64,000 nucleotides of DNA, taken from NCBI GenBank assembly GCA_947499635.1, contig CANMPD010000016.1:22933-86932 (forward strand), given 5' to 3'. Each line of letters starts with the position of its first letter. Position 1 is the first letter of the stretch. Positions 57,117 to 64,000 of this stretch are shown one piece after another. Under the pieces are notes generated by a model that had not been told where the DNA came from, ran no database searches, and worked only from the letters and a program-made list of their open reading frames with translations. The DNA is from an uncultured Paracoccaceae bacterium (lineage in GTDB: Bacteria > Pseudomonadota > Alphaproteobacteria > Rhodobacterales > Rhodobacteraceae). The translations under genes and the position numbers were made by a program.

Positions 57117-58819
57117 CAGGCGCGCTCCTCTTTTTCTTCTTCCAACCATCCGCGCAGAATTTGCACGGTCTCTTCTTGGCGTTCCCCGATCATCGCACGG
57201 AGGCGCTCAACAGGATCATCACTGTTGACATCCCCAGCCGGTCCACCGAGTGCGGGCAAGCCACCGCCCATAAGGTCACCACCGAGTGGAGGCAAGCCAC
57301 CACCGAAGTCACCCAAACCCGGGAACTCGCCTGGGTCGACATCAAGCTCGCCATCAAGCGGTATACCTTCACCAAGATTAGGATTGCTCATAAAGTCAGG
57401 CGCGGATGGAGCCGCTCCAGAGATGATAGGCGCCGGTGCTGCTGGTGCATCCGGTGCAGGCAGTGCTGCGACAGGTTGCGCTTTACTGGTGAGAATCGGT
57501 CTTACGACAAACAATCCAAGTACCAGAGCCACAATGGCCAAAGCAGCCATCTGAATAATCGACATCACATCCAGATAGATATTATCCATAAAAGAGGACG
57601 TGACTGCCGTTCCAGCAGGTTCTGCACTGGGGAGTTCCATCGACTTAAGAGTAATGACGTCACCGCGACTTTGATCAAAACCAACCGCTGCAGAAATGAG
57701 CTCGCGAAGAGCTTCCATTTCTTCGTCACCACGTGGCTCAAAGACAGCGTTGCCTGCATCATCTTGGATAAAAATACCATTTACAAGAACCGCAACGGTC
57801 AGACGCTTAATCGCACCTGGTCCACGTGTGATTTCTTTTTGTGTCTCAGATACTTCGTAATTGATTCGCTCTCGTGTTGCTGAAGTATTTGCTTTCGACC
57901 CTTCACCCGTTCCAGCATCTCCATCAGGGATATTGGATGCGACAGTCACTTCACCGGATTGATTCTGAGAGCTGTCACTACGTTCTTCAACGTCAGTGCT
58001 CATGGCAACCCGACTTGCAGGATCAATAGATTTTTCTCGAATCGTTTCCGTGTCAGTGACAGTTTCCACGCTTACTTCCACGACAGCATTACTATGACCT
58101 ACACGTGCTTCAACCAAGCGTGTGACCCGGTCTTTAAGAGTCTGTGCGCGATCATCACTGCCTGTAGCGGTGGCCCCTGATGCGTCAGGAGTCCCAATTA
58201 CAGATCCATTCGCGTCGATTACAGCGACATTATCCACGGATAATCCAGTCACAGCCGACGCAACAAGGAACCGTACGGCGTTCGCTTGCCCAGCAGTGAT
58301 CGGTGAACCCATTGGTGTCAAAGACACTGATGCAGTTGGCTCAATCGTACGCTGAAAAGGATTCGCGCCAGTGTTTGCTATATGTACACGTGCTTGGCTT
58401 ACATGCGGGCTAGCCACAATTGTACGGGCAAGTTCACCTTCTTTTGCACGCCAATACGCGGCATCAAACATTTGTGACGTCGTGCCAAAACCACTGAGAG
58501 AATCAAGTAGTTCGTACCCTTTTCCACCATTTGCAGGTAGTCCTTGGCTAGCCAACGTCATACGTAACTCGTCACGATTCGAGGACGGCACATAAATAGA
58601 GCCACCTCGCACTTCGTATTGAACCCCGCTCTGTTCCAAAGCGGAGACCACATCACCTGCGGAACTACTCTCGAGTCCCGCGTACAATAATTGCATAGTG
58701 GGCTTCTGCGCCACTTGCGACATTGCGAATACGGTTAGAATCACTGCAACTGTGGCTCCAATAGCCATCAGACGCTTCCGTGCATCTAATTCCGCCCAGA
58801 TATTCAAGATCTGCTGCAC
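57116..58819 (-). CDS. fliF: Flagellar MS-ring protein FliF
   Basis: FliF builds the MS ring in the inner membrane, the base of the flagellar motor. The protein has a short cytoplasmic N-terminus, a first helix (RKRLMAIGATVAVILTVFAMS), the periplasmic ring-building domains (LYAGLESSSAGDVVSALEQSG; SRDELRMTLASQGLP), and a second helix near the C-terminus (MAALAIVALVLGLFVVRP). The tail binds FliG. The frame opens at 58858, but the GTG at 58819 with GGAGG five bases upstream is the better start (567 residues). The C-terminal segment is Gly/Pro-rich and long. Confidence 0.94.
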   Translation of the reverse strand: MQQILNIWAELDARKRLMAIGATVAVILTVFAMSQVAQKPTMQLLYAGLESSSAGDVVSALEQSGVQYEVRGGSIYVPSSNRDELRMTLASQGLPANGGKGYELLDSLSGFGTTSQMFDAAYWRAKEGELARTIVASPHVSQARVHIANTGANPFQRTIEPTASVSLTPMGSPITAGQANAVRFLVASAVTGLSVDNVAVIDANGSVIGTPDASGATATGSDDRAQTLKDRVTRLVEARVGHSNAVVEVSVETVTDTETIREKSIDPASRVAMSTDVEERSDSSQNQSGEVTVASNIPDGDAGTGEGSKANTSATRERINYEVSETQKEITRGPGAIKRLTVAVLVNGIFIQDDAGNAVFEPRGDEEMEALRELISAAVGFDQSRGDVITLKSMELPSAEPAGTAVTSSFMDNIYLDVMSIIQMAALAIVALVLGLFVVRPILTSKAQPVAALPAPDAPAAPAPIISGAAPSAPDFMSNPNLGEGIPLDGELDVDPGEFPGLGDFGGGLPPLGGDLMGGGLPALGGPAGDVNSDDPVERLRAMIGERQEETVQILRGWLEEEKEERA

Positions 58820-58877
58820 ATTAACCTCCGTCGCGCCGACATTCTGTCCGGCATGCAACCGTTTTCTACGATTGAGC

Positions 58878-58892
58878 TTAACATTCGGTTAG
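58878..58892. promoter_or_regulatory. CtrA-like site between fliF and fliL
   Basis: TTAA, seven bases, then TTAG matches seven of eight positions of the alphaproteobacterial CtrA half-site pattern TTAA-N7-TTAA. It sits in the short region between the two divergent flagellar operons, where CtrA control is expected in Rhodobacterales. A single site with one mismatch is only suggestive. Confidence 0.4.
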
Positions 58893-58938
58893 TCCCTGTC
58901 GGGTTATTAAGATCCTGCACGATGTTTTAGGGGTAGCC

Positions 58939-59463
58939 ATGACAGATGCTGTAGCTGACATAGAAACAGATGAACCCGCAAAGAAGAGCAAGATGCCCCT
59001 TATCATTGGGGTGGTTCTTGGACTTGCCGGCGCAGGTGGTGGATTTTTCGCCGTATCTTCAGGTCTTTTGCCTTTTGGTCCAAGTGCGGCTCCCAAGGAA
59101 GAGCACATGGAGAAAAAAGCGCCAGAAGGTATGGATAAAGGCGAATCTTCCGAAGAAATCGCCAATCTCACTTATATTGAAATGGATCCAATTGTGATCA
59201 CGCTACGAAAGTCCAGTGGGATTCATCAACTGCGTTTTCGGGCTCAACTCGAGGTGAACTTGGAAAATCAAGTAGAAGTCGAAACACTTCTGCCTCGTGT
59301 CACTGATGTCCTGAATAGCTATCTGCGCGCATTGGAGTTGGAGGACCTGACAGATCCTCTTGCCCTACCAAAATTGCGTGCCCAGATGCTGCGTCGAATC
59401 AATATCGCAACCGGCCAGGGCCGCGTGCGCGATCTACTAATTATGGACTTCGTATTAAACTAG
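58939..59463 (+). CDS. fliL: Flagellar basal body protein FliL
   Basis: FliL (174 residues) is a single-pass inner-membrane protein that stabilises the stator around the MS ring. A membrane helix (KMPLIIGVVLGLAGAGGGFFAV) is followed by a charged linker and a periplasmic stomatin-like domain (LTYIEMDPIVITLRKSSGIHQLRF, LEVNLENQVEVETLLPRV). It heads the plus-strand flagellar operon and is ten bases before the next gene. Confidence 0.92.
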   Translation: MTDAVADIETDEPAKKSKMPLIIGVVLGLAGAGGGFFAVSSGLLPFGPSAAPKEEHMEKKAPEGMDKGESSEEIANLTYIEMDPIVITLRKSSGIHQLRFRAQLEVNLENQVEVETLLPRVTDVLNSYLRALELEDLTDPLALPKLRAQMLRRINIATGQGRVRDLLIMDFVLN

Positions 59464-59472
59464 GAGGATAAA

Positions 59473-59988
59473 ATGGACCTTATTGCAGACATCTTACTTG
59501 CGGCCGGTGCGCTAGGTGCTGGATTTTATTGTTTCATCCTGTCACGCAGATTGAAACGTTTTAATGACCTTGAAAAAGGCGTCGGTGGTGCCGTCGCAGT
59601 ACTCTCTGCCCAAGTCGATGACTTAAATAAGTCATTGGTAACCGCCCGTTCCGTTTCAGACGGTTCGAGCAAAGCTCTCGATCAACTCACGAATCGCGCC
59701 GAAGCTGTTGCACAGCGCATCGAGTTAATGATGGCTTCAATGCACGACTTTCCAGATCCTGCGTCAGAACCACCTGCTGTAGAGGAACCTGAAGAGGTAA
59801 AATCCGTCTCTGAAAACGAAGAGAACGACGCACTGGCGACTGCATATGATGAAGACAATGCAGCCGAAGTTGAAACCACGGATCAGGTTGTCGAAACCGA
59901 ATCAGAAACACCGGCAGATGAAGAACCCAAACCTGCAGCAGGCTTGATGTTCATGCGTCATAACCGCAGCCGGAAACAGGTGGCATGA
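59473..59988 (+). CDS. Flagellar-operon membrane protein, function unknown
   Basis: This 171-residue protein has an N-terminal membrane helix (ADILLAAGALGAGFYCFILS), then a helical region (VGGAVAVLSAQVDDLNKS) likely to form a coiled coil, and a strongly acidic, probably unstructured C-terminal half. The end is basic (MRHNRSRKQVA). Similar genes sit between fliL and the motE-like gene in other Rhodobacterales. I cannot assign a function. Its stop overlaps the next start by four bases, so it is translationally coupled. Confidence 0.7.
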   Translation: MDLIADILLAAGALGAGFYCFILSRRLKRFNDLEKGVGGAVAVLSAQVDDLNKSLVTARSVSDGSSKALDQLTNRAEAVAQRIELMMASMHDFPDPASEPPAVEEPEEVKSVSENEENDALATAYDEDNAAEVETTDQVVETESETPADEEPKPAAGLMFMRHNRSRKQVA

Positions 59989-60602
59989 TGGGACAGAAAG
60001 CTAAAAAGCAAACATTTAGCAAAACCAAACGAGGCACTCTAATGTTGCTCGCGGTATTCCTTATCGGTTCCGCAGTACTACGAGTCGCCCTCGAGGCTGG
60101 GCCTGCAATCGCACGCGAAGTCGCCGAACTAGGCGCCCCGCATACCAATGGCCCATCCTCTTCTGAATTGATGAACGCACATGCGCCGGACTCAGAAGAA
60201 CTGCAAACGATGCTAGCTGCGTTTCAAAAGCGCGAAGAAATGCTGTCTGCAAGAGAAGCTGAATTAGAAGATCGCATGCGTGCGTTAGAAATAGCAGATC
60301 GGGCAATTGATCAAAAACTCGATGACTTACGTGTCGCCGAGGAGAATTTACTTGGCACTTTGGCACTCGCGGATGGGGCAGCTGAAACCGATGTCGGCAC
60401 GCTTACCGCTGTCTACGAAAATATGAAACCTAAGGACGCAGCAGCTTTATTCGAAGAAATGGACCCTAGTTTCGCAGCAGGCTTTCTTGCACGCATGCGC
60501 CCCGAATCAGCGGCAGGTGTCATGGCTGGGTTAAGTCCTGAGGCTGCGTACACAATCAGTGTCGTACTTGCAGGACGCAACGGTAACGTACCTCGTGATT
60601 AA
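59985..60602 (+). CDS. MotE-like/MgtE-N domain flagellar protein
   Basis: This 205-residue protein has an N-terminal membrane helix (TLMLLAVFLIGSAVLRVAL), a long coiled coil (about 70-118, rich in KREEMLSAREAELEDRM) and a C-terminal MgtE-N-like repeat domain (YENMKPKDAAALFEEMDPSF, MAGLSPEAAYTIS). This architecture is that of MotE, a periplasmic chaperone for MotC in Rhizobia. It lies just before motA. No motC or motB is in the window. Confidence 0.78.
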   Translation: MMGQKAKKQTFSKTKRGTLMLLAVFLIGSAVLRVALEAGPAIAREVAELGAPHTNGPSSSELMNAHAPDSEELQTMLAAFQKREEMLSAREAELEDRMRALEIADRAIDQKLDDLRVAEENLLGTLALADGAAETDVGTLTAVYENMKPKDAAALFEEMDPSFAAGFLARMRPESAAGVMAGLSPEAAYTISVVLAGRNGNVPRD

Positions 60603-60678
60603 CATGATAACGCCGGTCAGCCTTTATTAACACGACACGCGTAATATCAGAATAACAGTCAAACTTGGAGATTACCGG

Positions 60679-61548
60679 ATGCTTGGTATTGTTGGGATCA
60701 TTGTGATTTTTATCATGGTGTTCGGCGGTTACGTTTTAGCCGGCGGGAAAATGGGCATCATCTTAAAAGCCCTCCCGTTCGAGATGATGATGATCGGTGG
60801 AGCCGCCGCAGGGACATTCCTACTTAGCAATGATTCCGCTGGGGTTAAACACACCCTCAAAGACATCGGAAAAGTGTTTTCAGGTCCAAAGTGGAAACCT
60901 GAGGACTTCAGAGATCTACTCTGTTTACTTTTCGCCTTGATTCGAATTGCGCGTGCTAACCCCGTCGAAGTTGAGCAACATATTGAAGACCCAGACAATT
61001 CAACGATTTTCAATAAATATCCTAAAATTTTGGCGGACAAAGAGGCTGTAAACCTGATCTCAGATACCATGCGCTCTGCCTCGATGAACTATGATGATCC
61101 TCATCAGGTCGAAGAAGTTCTGGAGAAACGCATCGAGGCAAATATGCATCATGCTTTGCATTCAAGCCACGCTCTACAAGCTATGGCTGATGCGTTTCCT
61201 GCGTTGGGTATCGTGGCTGCGGTTCTAGGTGTTATCAAAACTATGGCCTCGATTGACCAACCCCCCGAAGTTTTAGGTAAAATGATCGGTGGGGCCTTGG
61301 TCGGTACATTTTTGGGAATTTTCTTAGCTTACGGCTTTTTTGGTCCCTTCGCTAGCAAGGTCAAAGCCGTTGTCGAAGAAGATGGTCACTTTTACCAACT
61401 CATCCGTGAAGTGCTGGTCGCTAATTTACACAACCATGCTGCAGCTATTTGCATCGAAGTGGGTCGTCAAAATACTCCCTCTCACATTCGGCCCGGTTTC
61501 TCCGAGCTGGAAGAGGCTTTAAACGAAGTTAAACAGGACGCAGCATGA
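60679..61548 (+). CDS. motA: Flagellar stator protein MotA
   Basis: MotA (289 residues) is the proton channel stator subunit that turns the rotor. Four membrane helices are visible: MLGIVGIIVIFIMVFGGYVLAG at the start and the conserved MASIDQPPEVLGKMIGGALVGTFLGIFLAYG pair in the C-terminal half. A cytoplasmic loop (RIARANPVEVEQHIED) carries the charged residues contacting FliG. Its stop overlaps the start of the next gene by four bases. The partner motB is not in the window. Confidence 0.94.
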   Translation: MLGIVGIIVIFIMVFGGYVLAGGKMGIILKALPFEMMMIGGAAAGTFLLSNDSAGVKHTLKDIGKVFSGPKWKPEDFRDLLCLLFALIRIARANPVEVEQHIEDPDNSTIFNKYPKILADKEAVNLISDTMRSASMNYDDPHQVEEVLEKRIEANMHHALHSSHALQAMADAFPALGIVAAVLGVIKTMASIDQPPEVLGKMIGGALVGTFLGIFLAYGFFGPFASKVKAVVEEDGHFYQLIREVLVANLHNHAAAICIEVGRQNTPSHIRPGFSELEEALNEVKQDAA

Positions 61549-63920
61549 TCTTGCGCGCATTCATAATCGCTATCACAGGAGTGATAGCTACTCAGACCCA
61601 AGCTCAGACAATTGTTACGCGCTCGGGAGAACATGACGGCTTTACACGACTCGTCATGCGTATACCTGGCGAAACAGATTGGTCCGTGACACAAAATGGA
61701 CGGACTGCGACTGTCAATGTTGGGTCACCAAACACTGTCTTTGATGTCAGCTCCGTTTTTTCACTGATTTCGCGTGATCGCATTTCTGAATTACGACAAG
61801 ATGCGGCTGGTCAACCCTTACGTATAGATCTTGGGTGTGATTGCCGAATTGATTATTTTCAACAATCGGGCGGCTATCTAGTTGTCGATGTAAGTGAAGG
61901 TCTTCCTGAAATTACTCAGCCGTTACCTGCGGCGACTTCTGACGATAGATTGCCTCTAGTAGTTCCCTTGCCTACCCAAGATACGGCTCTGGTGCTCGAC
62001 ACCGATAGTGTAACAAACGCACATACTGTGACCGATTTAGCTCGCGTACTAAACCAAGCAAATGCATCAAGTGGTTTGGTACAGGATCGTGTGGCCCAGA
62101 TTGCGGCATCACCAAATGAACCGGTTAACGAGATCAAAGTATCGTCTCAAAAAACAAAAAATCAAAATAACACCCCCTCTCCCCTCATGGATATCAAAGA
62201 AGGGGAAAGAGCAGTTATGATCAATGACTTTGAGCAACGTTTACTGCAACAAATTGACAGAGCCAGCCAACAAGGTTTGGTAAATATCGATGTCGACGCT
62301 GAAACCTCGCAATTTATCGACCCTTTAGACAATGGTAATCGTCCGCTGGAAAGCTTGCCTAATATTGCAGTCACCTCAGCTGTTGATCGTGAAACTGGTC
62401 TATTAGCTCAGCAACTTCAGCATGATCAGGAGTTTGCACATTGTATTAAAAATTCAAAAGTCGCACTGCATAAATGGGATAATACTCAAGGTCGCTTCGA
62501 CATTAAAATTGGAGATCTTCGCAGTCAACTCATCGGTGAATTTGACGAGGTAAACTCAAACACAGTCATTAAACTCGCTAAAACATATCTTTACTACGGC
62601 TTCGGCGCAGAATCTATATCTACGCTTAATTTATTACCCGACGACAAAAAAAACGGCGACGACTATGCTATCTTCCTTGCCATAGCGCATATTATGGACG
62701 GGAAAAAGCTACCAGCAAATCACATATTCTCAGGACAGCAATCTTGTCCTAGGGATTCTGCTTTTTGGGCAATGATGGCTGACGGATCTATAAAAAATAC
62801 AGCTGACACAGATGCTATTCAACAAGCATTTGCGAAACTCCCTCCTCATACGCGTGCTCACCTTGGTCCCGAAATGAGCACATTATTTGCAAGTGCTGGT
62901 GATCCACATGTTGCTAAAGCAGCATTGAGATCAGTAGAACGCAGTGGGGTTGAAGATATCCCAGATTTAAATCTTGCCAAAGCTGCGTTAGCCGAACTTG
63001 AAGGACGAAAAGACGAAGTCGCAGATAGGCTGTCTAATGAAATTACTGACAGATCTCAAAATGCCCCATTAGCATTAGTGGACTTAATAACTTTAAGTTT
63101 CCAAGAAAGAAGAGCGCTGTCACCTGATGTTCCTGACCTAGCAGCATCTTATGAACTAGAAAGCCGTGACACCGCTCTTGGCGCTGATTTACGCCAAGCA
63201 CAAGTCACGTCGCTCGCACTTACAGGCAGGTTCGACGAAGCTTTCAATCGCTTTGAGAATGTAGAAAAACGCGATGGACCAATTGCCCGCAAGAATACTG
63301 CGATCCCATTTTTTACACTTCTGACAGAACGTGCCGATGACCTCACATTCTTAAAATATGGTATGTCATTTGCCTATAGAGCAACCGCAGCGGAAGCCAC
63401 AGACCTCGCAGATTTGATGTCAAGACGGCTACTTGATTTGGGATTTACCGACACTGCAGCCGCTCTATTAGATAAAGTATCTCTAGAAGCGCCAAATCAT
63501 GACCGGAGTTTAATGAATGCTGAAGTTGCACTTTCTCGCAATGATCCACAACGTGCTTTAATTGAAATAATGCCAGTTACAGGGCCGAATGCTGATCGAC
63601 TTCGCTCAAAAGCATTGTGGATGAATCATGAATTCGATCGCGCCAGCGAATACCTCTTAGCTGCCGAAGATTTAGACGAAGCTGCTCGTGGGTTTTGGCA
63701 TTCTCAGGATCTAGAAAGCGCCGAAGCACTTAAAAGAAGCCAAGCTCCTTTTAGTGAGATCGCGGAAATAACAGGTGAAATTGGAACGGCTGTTGAAATC
63801 TCTAAAGATTTGCCACCACTAGCCGAAGCGCGAGCTCTAATAGAAAGTAGCACAACTGCTCGAAGCGATATCCAAAAATTATTGGACCGCGTAAACAGAG
63901 CGCCGCTCGAAGAAAACTAA
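61545..63920 (+). CDS. Large secreted/periplasmic protein of the flagellar operon, function unknown
   Basis: This 791-residue protein has a signal peptide (MILRAFIIAITGVIATQTQAQ), then a beta-rich AMIN-like N-terminal domain (about residues 25-125; HDGFTRLVMRIPG, SGGYLVVDVSEG). A low-complexity acidic linker leads to a long alpha-helical tail resembling TPR/Sel1-type solenoids (about residues 270-790). It is coupled to motA by a four-base overlap, so a flagellar motor or envelope role is likely. The latter half is visibly more A+T-rich than its neighbours. It stops at TAA 63918-63920 immediately before the ACCAA array. It is not a named family that I can recognise. Confidence 0.75.
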   Translation: MILRAFIIAITGVIATQTQAQTIVTRSGEHDGFTRLVMRIPGETDWSVTQNGRTATVNVGSPNTVFDVSSVFSLISRDRISELRQDAAGQPLRIDLGCDCRIDYFQQSGGYLVVDVSEGLPEITQPLPAATSDDRLPLVVPLPTQDTALVLDTDSVTNAHTVTDLARVLNQANASSGLVQDRVAQIAASPNEPVNEIKVSSQKTKNQNNTPSPLMDIKEGERAVMINDFEQRLLQQIDRASQQGLVNIDVDAETSQFIDPLDNGNRPLESLPNIAVTSAVDRETGLLAQQLQHDQEFAHCIKNSKVALHKWDNTQGRFDIKIGDLRSQLIGEFDEVNSNTVIKLAKTYLYYGFGAESISTLNLLPDDKKNGDDYAIFLAIAHIMDGKKLPANHIFSGQQSCPRDSAFWAMMADGSIKNTADTDAIQQAFAKLPPHTRAHLGPEMSTLFASAGDPHVAKAALRSVERSGVEDIPDLNLAKAALAELEGRKDEVADRLSNEITDRSQNAPLALVDLITLSFQERRALSPDVPDLAASYELESRDTALGADLRQAQVTSLALTGRFDEAFNRFENVEKRDGPIARKNTAIPFFTLLTERADDLTFLKYGMSFAYRATAAEATDLADLMSRRLLDLGFTDTAAALLDKVSLEAPNHDRSLMNAEVALSRNDPQRALIEIMPVTGPNADRLRSKALWMNHEFDRASEYLLAAEDLDEAARGFWHSQDLESAEALKRSQAPFSEIAEITGEIGTAVEISKDLPPLAEARALIESSTTARSDIQKLLDRVNRAPLEEN

Positions 63921-64000
63921 ACCAAACCAAACCAAACCAAACCAAACCAAACCAAACCAAACCAAACCAAACCAAACCAAACCAAACCAAACCAAACCAA
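63921..64000. repeat. Pentanucleotide ACCAA tandem array, continues past window
   Basis: Sixteen perfect copies of ACCAA run from the base after the TAA stop to the window edge, with ACTAA (overlapping the stop) as an imperfect first copy. The true length cannot be seen. A five-base unit shifts reading frame if it lies in a coding region and can alter spacing if it lies in a promoter. Confidence 0.95.

Noticed and set aside
57110..57883. Plus-strand open frame (257 codons) across fliF/fliH
   Set aside because: It is antisense to fliF; composition (His, Arg, Cys-rich) is that of a shadow frame.
63802..63990. Minus-strand open frame encoding VWFGL repeats
   Set aside because: It exists only because the ACCAA array reads as a five-residue repeat; no start context or family supports it.

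Overview
The window is chromosomal DNA of an alphaproteobacterium, almost certainly a marine Rhodobacterales (Roseobacter-type) species with a base composition near 50% G+C by eye. The pointers are the rnc-lepB-acpS-pdxJ-rsh-rpoZ order, the petABC (cytochrome bc1) operon close to a MarR/OmpR pair resembling Rhodobacter petP/petR, the xseB-ispA-dxs block, and a Rhodobacterales-style flagellar cluster (fliF-fliH-fliN-fliP divergent from fliL-motE-like-motA). No tRNA, rRNA, insertion sequence, prophage or CRISPR array was seen. Coding density is high; the only gene-free stretch over 300 bases is the petA/aroC intergenic region.

Layout. 1-7.0 kb (minus): RNase III (cut by the window edge), signal peptidase I, AcpS, a small membrane protein, PdxJ, a DUF2062 protein, the ppGpp enzyme Rsh, RpoZ and FolK. 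7.2-12.4 kb: a NYN-domain protein, a possible minus-strand small RNA, IspH, a MalY/PatB-type C-S lyase, a peptide deformylase followed by a degenerate deformylase paralogue, Fmt and a small membrane protein. 12.5-15.7 kb: a light-sensing unit, heme oxygenase (makes biliverdin) overlapping a bacteriophytochrome histidine kinase with a C-terminal receiver. 15.7-24.8 kb: ArfB, MepA, a UMF1-type transporter, a thioesterase-like protein, YggT, RecQ, YaaA and a large hybrid histidine kinase. 24.9-31.7 kb: a MoxR / DUF58 / BatA-like / large membrane protein operon, with DUF1285 divergent. 32.5-43.7 kb: a divergent hydroxypyruvate-isomerase-like protein, DNA polymerase I, a CHCC zinc-finger protein, an ABC ATPase, a GNAT acetyltransferase, an epimerase-like protein, a SelW-like thioredoxin-fold protein, ArsC, the purine-salvage pair adenine deaminase + AMP nucleosidase, and HU. 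43.7-51.4 kb: petABC, aroC, an EamA transporter, ilvE and petP/petR. 51.4-55.4 kb: a histone-deacetylase-like hydrolase, xseB, ispA and dxs. 55.5-64 kb: flagellar genes, ending in a pentanucleotide (ACCAA) tandem array that runs off the window.

How the genes work together. dxs and ispH (MEP pathway) and ispA feed isoprenoid synthesis. The tandem def genes and fmt remove or add the N-formyl group at translation start and end. amn and ade would convert AMP to adenine and then hypoxanthine. petP/petR plausibly control petABC. The bphO/bphP overlap couples chromophore synthesis to the photoreceptor. The two divergent flagellar operons share a short control region with a CtrA-like sequence.

Most of the window is ordinary core genome. 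The least explained items are the ACCAA array beside the flagellar operon, the candidate small RNA before ispH, the deformylase paralogue lacking its catalytic residues, and a 9-bp repeat that places three in-frame ATG codons at the start of the 685-residue membrane protein.
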